64,000 nucleotides of DNA from Lagenorhynchus albirostris. Its lineage: Eukaryota; Chordata; Mammalia; Artiodactyla; Delphinidae. Under the pieces are notes generated by a model, which saw nothing but the letters and a program-made list of their open reading frames with translations, was not told the DNA's origin and made no database searches. The stretch covers positions 70,324,924 through 70,388,923 of the forward strand of contig NC_083105.1 in assembly GCF_949774975.1 (NCBI RefSeq). Direction: 5' to 3'. The position numbers and the translations under genes are program-made. Positions 1-11,345 of the stretch are shown one piece after another. Positions within the stretch are counted from its first letter, which is position 1, and every line of letters begins with the position of its first letter.

Positions 1-1690
1 ATATAAAAATAAATTCAAAAGGGATTAAAGAGTAAATGGAAGACCTGAAAGCATAACATTCCTAGAAGAAAACATAGGCAGTATGTGCTTTGACATCAGT
101 CTCAGTAATATTTTTTAGGATCTCTCTCCTCAGGCAAGGAAAAGAAAAGAAAAAATAAACAAACAAGACTACATCAAACTAAGAAGTTTTTGCAAAGTGA
201 AGGAAACTATGAACAAAATGAAAAAGCCACTTACGGAACAGGAGAAGATACCTGCAAGTGATATATCTGATAAGAGTGATATATCTAAAATATATAAAGA
301 ACTCATGCAACTCAACATCAAAAAAACCCAAACAACCCAATTAAAAAATGGGCAGAGAATCTGAATATACATTTTTGCAAAGAAGACACACAGATGGTCC
401 TCAGGCACATGCAAAAGGTGCTCAACATCACACATCGTTAGGAAAATGCAAATCAAAGCCACAGTGAAATATCACCTCACACCTGTCAGAATGGCTATTA
501 TCAAAAAGACATCAAAATACAAGTGTTGGTGAGGATGTGGAAAAAAGGGAACTCTTGTGCACTGTTGGTGGGAATGTAAATAGGTGTAGCCACTATGGAA
601 AACAGTATGGAGATTCCTCAAAAAATTAAAAATAGAACCACCACATGATCCAGAAATACAACTCCTGGGTATTTATCAAAAGAAAACAAAAATACTAATT
701 CAAAAAGATACACACATCACTATGTTTATTGAAGCATTATTTACAATAGCCAAGATAAGGAAGAAATCCAATACTCATCGATACATGAATGGATAAAGAA
801 GACATGATAAATATATGTATGCATATATGTGTATGTGTGTGTGTATACGCACACAGTGGAATATTAGCCATAGAAAAGAATGAAATCTTGCCATTTGCGA
901 CAACATGGATGGATGCTAAGTGAAATAAGTCAGACAAAGAAAGTCAAATACTGTATGATATCACTTATATGTGTAATCTAAAAAAAAAACAATTGAACAA
1001 AAATTACAAACATAGAGTTATAGGTAAGTGAACAAATAGGTGTTTGATGAGGGGGAGGGGGTTAGAGGGAGGAAAGAAATATGTGAGGGAAATTAAGAGG
1101 TACAAGTTTCCAGTTGTGAAATAAATAAGTCAGGGGTATGAAATGTACAGGGTGGGGAATATAGTCAATAACTATGTAATATCTTTGTATGGTGGCACAT
1201 CATAACTAGACTTATGATGATCAGTTTGAAATACAAAGAAATATAGAATCACTATACTTCAGCATAGTGTTATAACACAGTGCTATAGGTCCTTATACTT
1301 TAAGAACCAACCAACCAACAAACAAACAGAGAAAATGAGATCTGATTACTAGAGGTGGGGAGATGGGGAATTGGATCAAGGCAGTCAAAGGTACAAATTC
1401 TAGTTATAAGGTAAAGTAGTACTAGGGATGTACAACATGATAAATGTAATTAACGCTGCTGTATGTTATATACGAACATTGTTAATAGAGTAAACCTCAA
1501 GTTCTCATCACAAGAAAAAAAATCTCTTATTTCTTTAATCTCATACCTGTATGAGATGATAGATGTTCACTAAACTTATTGTTATAATCACTTCATGATG
1601 TGTGTAAATCAAATCATTATGCTGTCTGTATACCTTAAATTTATACAGTGCTGTGTGTCAATTTTATCTCAATAAAACTGGAAGAAACAC
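1..1690 (+). mobile_element. L1 LINE, 3' part of ORF2 plus 3' UTR
   Basis: The left edge of the window cuts the element. Bases ~170-960 read as the C-terminal part of L1 ORF2: the PLWKTVWRFLKKLKIE-like segment (~590-640), LLGIY (~661-680), and MFIEALFTIAKI (~722-757). In-frame stops and shifts make it dead. The 3' UTR follows and ends with the usual 'ATACCTTAAATTTATACAGTG ... AATAAAACTGGAA' type end at ~1630-1683, before a CA-rich tail. The reverse-strand ORFs over this interval are antisense shadows of ORF2. Confidence 0.88.
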
Positions 1691-1918
1691 ATACACACAC
1701 ACATACACATACACACAAACAAAAAACACAGTGATGCTCAGGTATCCTCTTTATGATCCCAGAGGGGATCATATCTTTATCCCAGAGGGGATATATATCT
1801 TTATATATATATATATATATCTTTATATATATATATATATCTTTATATATATATATTTATATATATATATTTATATATATCTTTATATCCCAGAGGGGAT
1901 CATATCTTTATCCCCTCT
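1684..1918. repeat. CA then TA/CTTTATA-rich satellite with a duplicated flank
   Basis: The L1 tail runs into an impure CA tract (~1690-1730). A (TA)n tract with CTT interruptions about every 20 bp follows (~1795-1885). The phrase CCCAGAGGGGATCATATCTT occurs at ~1757 and again at ~1888, bracketing the TA tract, with a third partial copy at ~1780. The ORFs made of Y/I/L repeats over this tract are artefacts. Confidence 0.85.
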
Positions 1919-3045
1919 GTTTTAGCAGTGTCATTCACTTCTTGCCCCGTTCTTTACTTCTTTTCTTGTATTCAATATATTCCTGTAGTTCATTCACTCA
2001 TTCATTCATTCAACAAGTACTGAGTGTTCCAGGTACAGTTTTAGTCATTGTATCATGTAGTGATATATCATACTGTGCTATAACTACTTCTTTCAATGTT
2101 CTACCTTATCACCTATAATGTAAACTCCTGGACTTGCAGAAGCCATGTCTGTCATTGTATTCTCAATGCCTGCAATACATGGCCCATTTAGAACCATTCA
2201 GTACCAGACACTTTCACCTGTGCTTCTAAGCTATACTATGAGATGGTTAGTAACTAACATAAATCCAGATTTTTCATTGGAATAGAATATTTGAAATAAT
2301 GAAATACCTCCCAATTCAGAAAACAATATATTCAGATTTTAACAAAGTATCTCATAGAGTAAGGAGACTTGACAAGGCATGGTTGAGAAACATAAATTAG
2401 ATTACAAATACAATTCAATAAATGGCACAAAGAGACTTCTACCAATAGTTCTTATGATCAGTAATAATAGATAAACGCAGGTTGTTTCTAAAGACTATGA
2501 GAATATTTTTTCTTCCTCTTGACTTCAGCAGGATTGTTGAGGATGGCAGGTGATAGATTTTGCTGATAGGAGGCTGGTGGAATCATAAATGCCTGGATCC
2601 CCCTTTTATTAGCTACCTCTTCCTGAACTTTTGTACAAGAATACAAGCAAAGGGGAGTTAAATAAGGTAAAGTACTTTTTTCTAAACATTTTGTGGCTTT
2701 GACGCTAAACCTCAAGTAGAACTTCTGATACAGTAACTAGATAAAGCTAGGCTAGATTCCATGGAGAATGATTTCTACCTTCACAGAATTGGTCTCAGAG
2801 GCCTAAAACAAATGTAAGACAAGAGAATGTAAGAAAAGAATATATTTCCACAGCAGTCTATTACAGAGCTAAGATGGACCCCCACCCTAAACCTTTGGGG
2901 ATGAGAGAAGAAGTGGCAGAAAATCAGGAAAAAGAAAAAAACCAAGGGCCAGTTTACCTTGTGGTGTGAGAGAACAGAAAAGAGAGAAGGTAAGCAGTGG
3001 GGGATAAGCATACTGAGAAGAAGGAGAGGAGTAATAATAATGGGC
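1919..3045. other. No gene; mostly unassigned sequence
   Basis: Bases ~1990-2050 (CATTCATTCAACAAGTACTG, then CCAGGTACAGTTTTAGTCAT) match the antisense start of a common ancient mammalian repeat. I see nothing else to assign; short ORFs show no recognisable protein. Confidence 0.5.
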
Positions 3046-3300
3046 ATTTATTGAGAGCTTACTATGTGTTGAACCCTGTTCTCAGTGCTTTATGTATTAA
3101 CTTTTAATCCTTGATTGCTCTTTTAATCATTTTTGAATAATTTTTCTGTTTAATTTTTTTTGACTAATCTTTTAATCCTGGGAGGTAAGTACTATTATTA
3201 ACCTTATTCTACATATGAGGAAACTGAGGTTCAGAATGTTTAAATAACTAACTTGTTCAAGGTCACACAACAAATCAGTGTCAAAGAGTTTTGCCAGTCA
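3040..3300 (-). mobile_element. MIR SINE, antisense, with internal insertion
   Basis: The order is that of reverse-strand MIR: GCATTTATTGAGAGCTTACT, TCTCAGTGCTTTATGTATTA, GAGGAAACTGAGGTTCAGAA, AAGGTCACACAACAAATCAG. An AT-rich ~65-bp segment at ~3114-3180 interrupts it and repeats the phrase CTTTTAATCCT/CTTTTAATC at both sides. Confidence 0.85.
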
Positions 3301-5206
3301 TAGAAGGCTTCCTCTTCTTGGAGGAAAGGGGAGATGGGAAAGAGATGGAGAGGAACATTGACACTAGTTCTGAAATTACTATCCGTTAGAGATGAATCAG
3401 AAAGGAGAATTATTCACATAACTCAAAGTGGATCTGCATAGGTAGAAGTGAGGCAGCAGCATGATGCTGACAGCAGATGCTCTGCTATGCTCATCATCGT
3501 GCTTTCTCTCCCACTTTAGCCTTTTGTCCTTGGATGAGTGAAACTTTTGCTCCTCTGTCCTCATGGCTTAGGATTTTCTTCTCAAGAGGTTCTTGGTTGT
3601 CTTACATGAAGATAATTTTTCTGGGTTTTTCTCACCATTCCTTTAGACACACCTAAATCCTAGAATCAATGTAGCTCAGTTCAAGCTCCAGGGGTAAAAC
3701 TTTTAAAACATGCATTTTAGGGAATAAGAAAATACTAGATGTCATAAGGACTTTTGGCTCAAGAAGACCAGTAACAATAGATTTTCAGAACATTATGAAA
3801 GATGTTTGCAGTCTACTTACCTGGTCTGGTAATGTAACAAATGAAAGAATTTGTTATGTCCCACCAAACCCTCTAAATATTTTAGCCTTGTATTGATAAG
3901 TCATTATTGCTTTTATTATTTACATAGGTTTCTCCCCCTAAAAGACGATGTTCTTTTCTTTTTTTTTCCTCAAGTCCCTGATATATTACCAGCATATGTA
4001 TAAAACTTAGCAAATAACAAATGATTGATTTGAATTTTAGAATTTCTCAAAATTTCTAGAAATGGATTTCACATAGTCAACTTTAAGAGAAGTATGTTGG
4101 AAGAAAAATAAGATACAATATAAAAAGCAGAATGGATTAAAACAATTATGATTTGGATCTAATAAGTATTTGCTTTCAGTTATCAGATACTTCAGCTAGT
4201 GCTGTTTTTATAACCTATATCTATAGCAGGTGCTAGAGAAATTTTTTTTCTCAACCATAAGATATTTTTTTGGTGGATGGAGCTGACAAGAATTTTTAAA
4301 AATAAATTTGTCTTGCAAATTTAGTGTCTAAGAAGACTAATTAATTCCACAGATGGAGGTACCTTTATAGAATATAACACATAATAAAATGAAGAAAAGA
4401 AGAACATAGCTCAATTCAACAAATATTTCTGAGTAATTCCTATGTACAAGGACTGCATTAGATGCTGGAAGTATAAAGAAGAATAAATATTGGCTCTATC
4501 ATAGGAAAGCTTGCAAAAAAGGCACATGTTTGAAGAGGTTGTCTCTGTCTAATTGATGTGGAAGGTATAATTGGAGAATGGGGGGACAGGGGAGAGAAGC
4601 CTACCTAAAGTTTCAGGAAAGGTTAGTAAGCAAGTAATTTTGACTGAGCTGTATTCTGAAGGACAAGTAAGAATTACTCAAGTAAAGAAGGAGGGCAGGA
4701 TGTTTCAGGAAGAGGAAAGAAAAATATCCAAGCTGTGCTCCAGAATCGTGTGTGTTTGGAATTATCTACAGTTGGTTTTACTAAAATCTAAAAGACAAGG
4801 AGCTAAATGATAGGTGAGGAGGCTGGGAAAAAAATGAAGCTCACATCATAGAGATTCTTCTATCTCATGTCTTGGGCATGTCCTATAGACATTGCTAAGT
4901 AATACTAAAAACATATGGTAAAAGCATATGCCAAAGGCATGATGAAAACTGTGTGGTGTACTTTAGTGGAAATCAGTGCAACAGAGAGACTAGAACAGAT
5001 CTATGCATCACCTGTAGTAATTTAGGTGATAAGGATGGTATTTCAAATCCATAGAGGAATGCATAAGCCATGCAATAAGTAGTGTTAGAAAAATTAGTTA
5101 CTGATTCAGAAAAAAGAAAAAGTAGACTGCTACCTTAACCATCCATAAATCATATGGGCTAAGCAACTGAATATAAAAGAAATTATTAAAGTATTTGGAG
5201 ACCATA
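3301..5206. other. No gene; unassigned with one old repeat scrap
   Basis: Bases ~4415-4505 (TTCAACAAATATTTCTGAGT, then GATGCTGGAAGTATAAAGAA) look like an antisense scrap of an ancient repeat. The 79-codon ORF at 4571-4810 has no recognisable motif and I treat it as chance. Confidence 0.45.
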
Positions 5207-5215
5207 CTGTAGCAA

Positions 5216-5426
5216 TTTTTTTTTTTTTTTTTTTTTTTTTTTGCGGTATGGGGGCCTTTCACTGCTGTGGCCTCTCCTGTTGCGGAGCCGGACAAGCAGG
5301 CTCAGCGACCATGGCTCACGGGCCCAGCCGCCCCACGGCACGTGGGATCCTCCCGGACCGGGGCACGAACCCGTGTCCCCTGCATTGGCAGGCGGACTCC
5401 CAACTACTGCACCACCAGGGAAGCCC
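5216..5426 (-). mobile_element. CHR SINE, short form, with TSD
   Basis: tRNA-Glu-derived SINE on the reverse strand: poly(T) at 5216-5242 is its A-tail and CCAGGGAAGCCC at the right is its 5' head. TGTAGCAA at 5208-5215 and 5427-5434 is the target-site duplication. The A box (TGGTGCAGTAG) and B box (GGTTCGTGCC) of the pol III promoter can be read on the reverse strand. ORFs on both strands here are read-through of the SINE. Confidence 0.95.
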
Positions 5427-5469
5427 TGTAGCAAATTTTTATAAAATGGGAGGTGGAAAAGGCCTTCTT

Positions 5470-6270
5470 AAATAAGACATAAATACCAGAAGCCATAAAA
5501 GAAAAAGATTGACAGATATAATCTCAAAAAAATTAAAAATTATCTCAGCATAATGAAAGGCATGATAAAGTTAAAAGGTGAGTAACATACAGAGAAAACC
5601 ATTTGCAGTAAATTTATGGGTGATTGGTTATTGTGTAGATTGTATACAGAGCTTCTATAAATATTTCAAAAATAGAAATATGGGTGGAGGTTATAAATAG
5701 GTAACATAGGAGAAATATAAAAGGCTAATAAACACATGAAAAGATGCTCATCCACAAATTCGGTAAATATGACCAAAATATAAATAATAGATGGGACTTC
5801 CTTGGTGGTGCAGTGGTTAAGGATCCACCTGCCAATGCAGGGGACATAGGTTTGAGCCCTGGTCTGGGAAGATCTCACATGCCATGGAGCAACTAAGCCC
5901 ATGCGCCACAACTACTGAGCCTGCACTCTACAGCCTGCGAGCCACAACTGCTGAGCCTGCATGCCACAACTACTGAAGCCCACGTGCCAACAGCCTGTGC
6001 TCCACAACAAGAGAAGCCACCACAATGAGAAGACAGTGCACTGCAACGAGAAGTAGCCCCTGCTCGCCACAACTTGAGAAAGCCCGCATGCAGCAATGAA
6101 GACCCAATGCAGCCAAAAATAAAAATAAATAAATAAATTTATTTTTTTAAAAAGAAAATATTGGTGGGGATATTGAGAAACAGCTGCTTTCATACATGGT
6201 TGTTGGTAGTGTAAATTTTTGGAAGCAATTTAGCAGTGATTTGTTCAAATAAATAATTCACTCTGGTGGA
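5470..6270 (+). mobile_element. Old L1 ORF2 fragment, split by a SINE
   Basis: The text at ~5725-5760 (AATAAACACATGAAAAGATG CTCATCC) and ~6165-6220 (TTGGTGGGGATATTGAGAAA, then GTTGTTGGTAGTGTAAATTT) is the 3' part of a diverged L1 ORF2. The long CHR SINE at 5793-6154 separates the halves. The family (L1M/HAL1-like) is inferred. Confidence 0.6.
5793..6154 (+). mobile_element. CHR SINE, long form
   Basis: The head GGGACTTCCTTGGTGGTGCA at 5793 is followed by the tRNA-related part. The long-form body contains repeated 'CCACAACTACTGAGCC' phrases and ends with GCAGCCAAAAATAAAAATAA and an A/T-rich tail. No convincing TSD was found; short AAAATAT-like matches flank it. Reverse-strand Cys/Ser-rich ORFs are SINE read-through. 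Confidence 0.93.
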
Positions 6271-6525
6271 CATCCATCCTAACCATCTATGATTTCTGTT
6301 TGGGAATCAAAACACTTCCAGGTAAGCTGGCTCCACCTATAGCTTCAGAGGAGTGACATATGACTTAAGCCAGTCAGGACATTCTATTTCTCTAGCCACA
6401 ATGGTTGATGGTGCAGAAGAGGACATGTGATCTAAGCTAATCAAAATCAGAGAGAATCTCAGGACTTATAGCAACTAAGGGGTCTTTTGGCCCTTATACA
6501 GCTTCCTTTATCTATGAATATCTTT
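6271..6525. other. No gene seen
   Basis: Unique-looking AT-moderate sequence between two old L1 fragments. No repeat, ORF or RNA motif that I recognise. Confidence 0.4.
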
Positions 6526-7000
6526 GTTACCTAATGCACAAAGGACTCCTAGAATCAGTAAGAAAACCATAGGAAATCCAATAAAAAAATAAGCAAGACA
6601 TACAAATAGGCAATTCATAGAAGGGAAAATATGAATAGCTATCAAGTGTATAAAGAAATGTTTGTCGGGCTTCCCTGGTGGCGCAGTGGTTGAGAGTCCG
6701 CCTGCCGATGCAGGGGACACGGGTTCGTGCCCCGGTCCAGGAAGATCTCACATGCCGCGGAGCGGCTGGACCCGTGAGCCATGGCCGCTGAGTCTGCGCG
6801 TCCGGAGCCTGTGCTCCGCAACGGGAGAGGCCACAACAGTGAGAGGTCCACGTATCGCCAAAAAAAAAAAAAAAAAAAAAGAAATGTTTGTCAGTAATCA
6901 GAGAAATTAAAATCACAAAGGAATACTGGCTTACACCTATCTGCGTGGCCAACCTTAGGAAGTGGAAAAGTACCAAGTGCTGATGGAGAATGTGAGGAAA
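6526..7000 (+). mobile_element. Old L1 ORF2 fragment, split by a SINE
   Basis: The phrases AAATAAGCAAGACATACAAA TAGGCAATTCATAGAAG (~6586-6625) and TCAGAGAAATTAAAATCACAA (~6898-6918) are typical of the diverged L1 ORF2 segment 'NKQANRQFIE...NQRNxNHKG'. The short CHR SINE at 6667-6880 interrupts it with a clean TSD. Confidence 0.65.
6667..6880 (+). mobile_element. CHR SINE, short form, with TSD
   Basis: A near-consensus young-looking copy: GGGCTTCCCTGGTGGCGCAG at 6667 and a pure ~21-A tail at 6860-6880. GAAATGTTTGTC occurs at 6655-6666 and 6881-6892 as the TSD. The recurrent 'SPPADAGDTGSCPGPGRSHMPR' reading comes from this SINE in every copy and is not a protein family. Confidence 0.97.
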
Positions 7001-7099
7001 CAAGGTTCATGAGGGCAGGGACATTGTCCAGTTTTGAATCTCCACTATAAAAGGTTTTCTGCAGGCGTAGATTCCAATTTGCAGGCATAAATGCCCTAT

Positions 7100-7560
7100 A
7101 GTTATGTGCTTGGGTGGTCCACTTCCACACTGATTCTGGACTTGGCCATGTGGCTTATTTTGACTGCTGAAAAATAATAAAAGTGGTTCAATTAGAGATT
7201 TGCAAAGTATTTGTTCTTTGCTACTTAACCTCTCTTGCTGTTTTTTGGACCCTGAGATGCCCATGTGCAGAAGACCAGGCTAGCCTCCTAGATGATGAGA
7301 GACCTGTGGAGCAGAGAGATGAGCTGTCCCAGCTAAGGCTCTAGTGATTTGAGAGAATCAGCCTCCAGCTGACCTGGTGGAGCATGGGAGAGCCCAGCAG
7401 AGATCACCTAAGACTAGCAGAAAACTGCTCAGCTGAGTCCAGTTTAAAATACTGATTTACATAATTATGGACTAAACAGATGATAATTTTTAAGCCGCTA
7501 AATTTTGGGGTAATTTGTTCTGCAGGAAAGCTAACTATTATACCTGCTTATAGGACTGTG
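7100..7560 (+). mobile_element. Ancient LTR-like (MaLR-type) repeat
   Basis: GGACTTGGCCATGTGGCTTA (~7138), AGACCAGGCTAGCCTCCTAG ATGATGAGAGAC (~7273), GATGAGCTGTCCCAGCTAAG (~7319), then TTTTTAAGCCGCTAAATTTT GGGGTAATTTGTTC (~7489) match an old, widespread mammalian repeat that I associate with ERVL-MaLR LTRs. The exact family is uncertain. Confidence 0.45.
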
Positions 7561-10500
7561 CGTGGAAAATAAAAGGGCTGCTTAACAATATTTTGTTGAA
7601 TAAATGAATGAAAACACCTTTCAAGGATATATACATATCTAAAAATATATTTAACACATTAGAAAGGGTGAGTTTGTGGGGCAAGAGAGCATGGGAATGG
7701 GAAGGGGGAATTATAGGGAAGAAAGTGTCAAGGATTTTGAAGGCTAGAGGTTCACAGGAAGGGATGTAATAGATTTAGATGGAAGATGACTTGCATTTTG
7801 TATATGTTGAAGTTAGTAGAAAATCTACGTGGAGAGGAAGGTAACAAAATAGGTATAGTATTTATTAGAATTTGTAGTTTTTTAGTCTGTGATTTTAAAC
7901 AAATGGAACAGGAAAAAGAAAGAACAGAGTACTTATTACATTTAGTTTCTTACCAGTTGTGAAACTACATTGAACAATGTTGTGTTTAGTCCCAGGTTGC
8001 CCAGCTACAACCATGGATACTCACTCTTGTGGACAAAGATTTACAAGCACTGAAAAAATTCAAAGACTATCCTATAGATTTGGAAGAGCCACTGGCTTAC
8101 ACATATGTAATTTTGTTCATCTAGCACAAATAGCTGTCACTGTCTAAGTATTGATCTGTGACCATTGAGAAGGAAATTTAATAATCATTCAGATGTAAAA
8201 ATCCTGGTACGTTTTTAAAAACGGGGATCTGGCTCATTTCTTAAAGTCAGTGGAAAGGACCACAGACTTTGGATTAAAAGTGTTAGTAGCTCTGAGATCT
8301 TGGGCTCACCAGATTCTCAATGTCTCACTTAAAAGGGAGACCATAATATCTGCTTTGAAAACTTATAGATTTGTTCTGAGAAGTTTATGAGACAATAGAA
8401 TGAAAGTGATTTGTCAAATGGGAGACCACACAAGGTAATTGGAGGGCCTATGCGCTGACTGCTGTGTTTGATCCATTTTCTGTATCTTATGTGTGATGGC
8501 GTAACAGGCCTTATTCTACAACACAGGCAACGTTACTCTTCATCTAATTATCACTTAGGCCATACTGAGCTCTTTGGGACATAGTAGGCCTTTGAAAAAG
8601 CTTCTGTTTTTATTCATTGTAACTGTCAGATGCAGCATTCTGTAACTAACCCTGTTATGGAATGTCTTCTAATTGTGTAAGGAGTTTAAATGATGTGAAG
8701 AGGGGCATAATGAATAGAGTAACTTGTGAACAAAATGAAATTTCTTACTCAGTCCTCTGGCTGGCTCTAGTTAACATGCTCATAACTACAGCGTTAGTTC
8801 TAAGAAGGTCATTTGTGATTAAAGGAATACTGAAGAATATTTGTTTCATAAAAGAGATGACATTGTAATAAGTGGCTTCCCAGGCCTGCACTCCCTTGGG
8901 TAGAAACATTTTGCTAGGCAGAGTCCTTGGAGAGAGTCTGGTGATGATATATAAAAAGTTATTTATAACTCTTAAAAAACTCCATATTGAGATTGTTTTG
9001 TATGTAAAATTGATTGGTTTAACTCTTCAGGCACTTCTGTTAATGTTTTTACCACTGAAACTGTAGATTCTGCTGTCTACTCTCTCACCTAGAGTAGGAG
9101 TCCCTTTAGCAGTATCCTGGCTGGGCTTCATCTAGCCTTACTTTACCAATCCCAGTAATGGGAGACTTGTCACTTTCAGGGCCAGTCCCTCTGAAAGCAT
9201 TCTTCTATGGTAATTGTTTAAATGAAACACCCACGCTTGGTCCCGTTTGTCCTAATTCTACCCTCTTGGGCAAGATAGAGTATGTGTATTTTTCTCCCTG
9301 GCTCAAATGTAGGGTTTACAGAAAAAATCCTTTGTAGATATTGCATTCCTCTCCCTTACCACTGCTCCTTCCTCCCCTTTCTGCTACCCTGATGAAAATC
9401 ACAAATGTAATGATTCAATCACATTTTTACTTTCCCTAAGTTCCATGCCCCCTGCCAGCTCTCTCCTCAGATATCTCCATGGTTACATGTGAAGTTGGAA
9501 AAAGGCCCTTAGCCTAACACTTCAAATATTTCCACTTGCCCTTCCTACAAGCTTCTCCAGGGTCTTCAAACTTTAGCCAGTGTATTCAGGATGCTATTGA
9601 ATAGATTTGGAATTTTTCTGAAGATGTGATCAATAATAAATATTTACACATTTTGTTCATTACTAAAAGATTATACATTAGTATGATTCTAAGAGTACCA
9701 CCTGAACAGATCAATTCAGCCCTTATAAACCCTTGTTAAGTAGGGACTTTGTGTCCTACAGGCTTCTTTCACCATAATGCAGGGCACATAGTAGCTGTTC
9801 AAGTAATGTTGAATGAACTAAATGCAAAATCTCGGGCAAAGAAAAATTTCTACACATGTACTTGTGTTCCTGAACTCTCTTGGGTAGAAACGTTTTGCTA
9901 AGCAGAACAAGGTCAAAAAATTTGGAAAATAGCAGGCACTTGGGATAATGGGAAAGCAGCAGGATCTGTTTAGCTTCTGCCAGGAAGGAAAAAATCTTGA
10001 TGAGATAAGCTTATTTCCATGACATGTAACCTCTTCGTTGCATTGGAGGTATGGCTAAGAGGGGTTTGAATTGGATGCTTCTTCCTTGGGTGAGTCTGCC
10101 AATGAAGAGAAAATAAGAAAAAACATTATTAGAAATGCAGTCATATTGTAAAACAATCCCCATGCTAGAGTGCTACCGCATAGACTACCTATGCTCCGTG
10201 ACTATTTCTTGGAAGGAGAACGAGTCCATTTCTGTCATTGTTAACCCTCTCCCCTTTCCTCAGAGGGCTCTGATTCTCTATGGCTAAGACCTCTAATTAT
10301 CATCTTTGACTGCTAAAATTGCTCTATTTAATAAAACTTCTACTCTTCAAGTGTGCTGGTCACCGAAGAAATCAGTGGAGTGTGAAGAATGGCAGGAAAC
10401 AAGGTATTGGTAGGGGGCTATTCCCCAAGTCAGTGGCTCCAAGTCTGCTGGAATTCTTGAGTTACCAAAAAAAATTAGTTTCCAAATAATGACATTAAAA

Positions 10501-10605
10501 TCCTGCTTAATTATGATCTTCATTCATCATTATTTCATAAAAGATTGGACTTTTTTGGAGTAAAAGTAGTATGGAACATACTTATTTTAACATAGGTCAA
10601 TTAAC
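7561..10605. other. No gene; ~3 kb mostly unassigned
   Basis: Small scraps only: an old repeat end at ~7590-7612 (TTGTTGAATAAATGAATGAA), a weak MIR-like stretch at ~8280-8410, and a repeat 3' end at ~9775-9825. A 38-bp phrase occurs twice (8887-8923 and 9872-9907). ORFs of 60-70 codons at 8662-9066 show no known motif. Confidence 0.45.
8885..9907 (+). repeat. Pair of ~38-bp dispersed direct repeats
   Basis: CTTGGGTAGAAACATTTTGC TAGGCAGA at ~8896-8923 is repeated as CTTGGGTAGAAACGTTTTGC TAAGCAGA at ~9880-9907, with CCTGcACTCcC / CCTGaACTCtC just before each. The outer sequences do not match. It could be one small repeat family member inserted twice or a local duplication. Confidence 0.6.
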
Positions 10606-10609
10606 CACT

Positions 10610-11345
10610 CCCCCAGCTTTACTGAGGTATAATTGACAAATAAAATTTTAAGAATTTAAAGTGTACAATGTGGTGATTTGATATATGTATACATTGGGAA
10701 AGTATTCCCCCCACCAAGTTAATTAACACATCCATCACCTCATATATTTACCTTTTTCTTTTTTTGCGTACAACACTTAAGTTCTACTCTCTCAGCAAAT
10801 TTCAGTTATACAATACAATGTTATCAGCTATAGTCACCGTGATCCTCAGATCATATTCATCCATAACTGAAAGTTTGTACCTTTTTGCTAACCTCTCCCT
10901 ATTCCTTTCCTTCCCAGCCCCTGGCAACCACTTTTCTCCTCTGTTTCTATGAGTTTGACGTTTTCTTAGATTCTGCATATAGGTGATACCATGCAGCACT
11001 TGACTTTCTTCATTTGGCTTATTTCACTTAGCATAATTCCCTCAAGGCCCAACCATGTCGTCAAAAATGACAGAATTTCCTTTTTTTTTAAGGCTGAATA
11101 ATATTCCATTGCCTATATAACATATATATTTTTTATCCATTCATCCTTCGGTGGACATTTAGGTTGTTTTAATACCTAGGCTATTGTGAATAGTGCTACA
11201 ATGAACATAGGAGTACAAATACTTCTTTGAGATAACGATTTCGTTTCCTTTGGATACATGCCCAGAAGTGGGATTGCTGAATCAAATAATAGTTCTATTT
11301 TTAATTTCTTGAGGAATTTCCATACTGTTTTCCATAGTGGAAAGG
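10610..11345 (-). mobile_element. L1 LINE 3' end, antisense
   Basis: The left end (AGCTTTACTGAGGTATAATT G) is the reverse complement of an old L1 3' end. Reverse-strand translation at ~11345-11176 gives LWKTVWKFLKKLKIELL, LLGMYP and MFIVALFTIA, the C-terminal L1 ORF2 signature. It is 5'-truncated at ~11345 and clearly inactive. Confidence 0.85.

Noticed and set aside
1653..2118. Two overlapping ORFs rich in Tyr and Ile
   Set aside because: Products of the TA satellite.
5216..5426. tRNA gene
   Set aside because: A and B boxes are present here and in every CHR copy, but the sequence belongs to a SINE with A-tail and TSD; no cloverleaf acceptor stem is kept.
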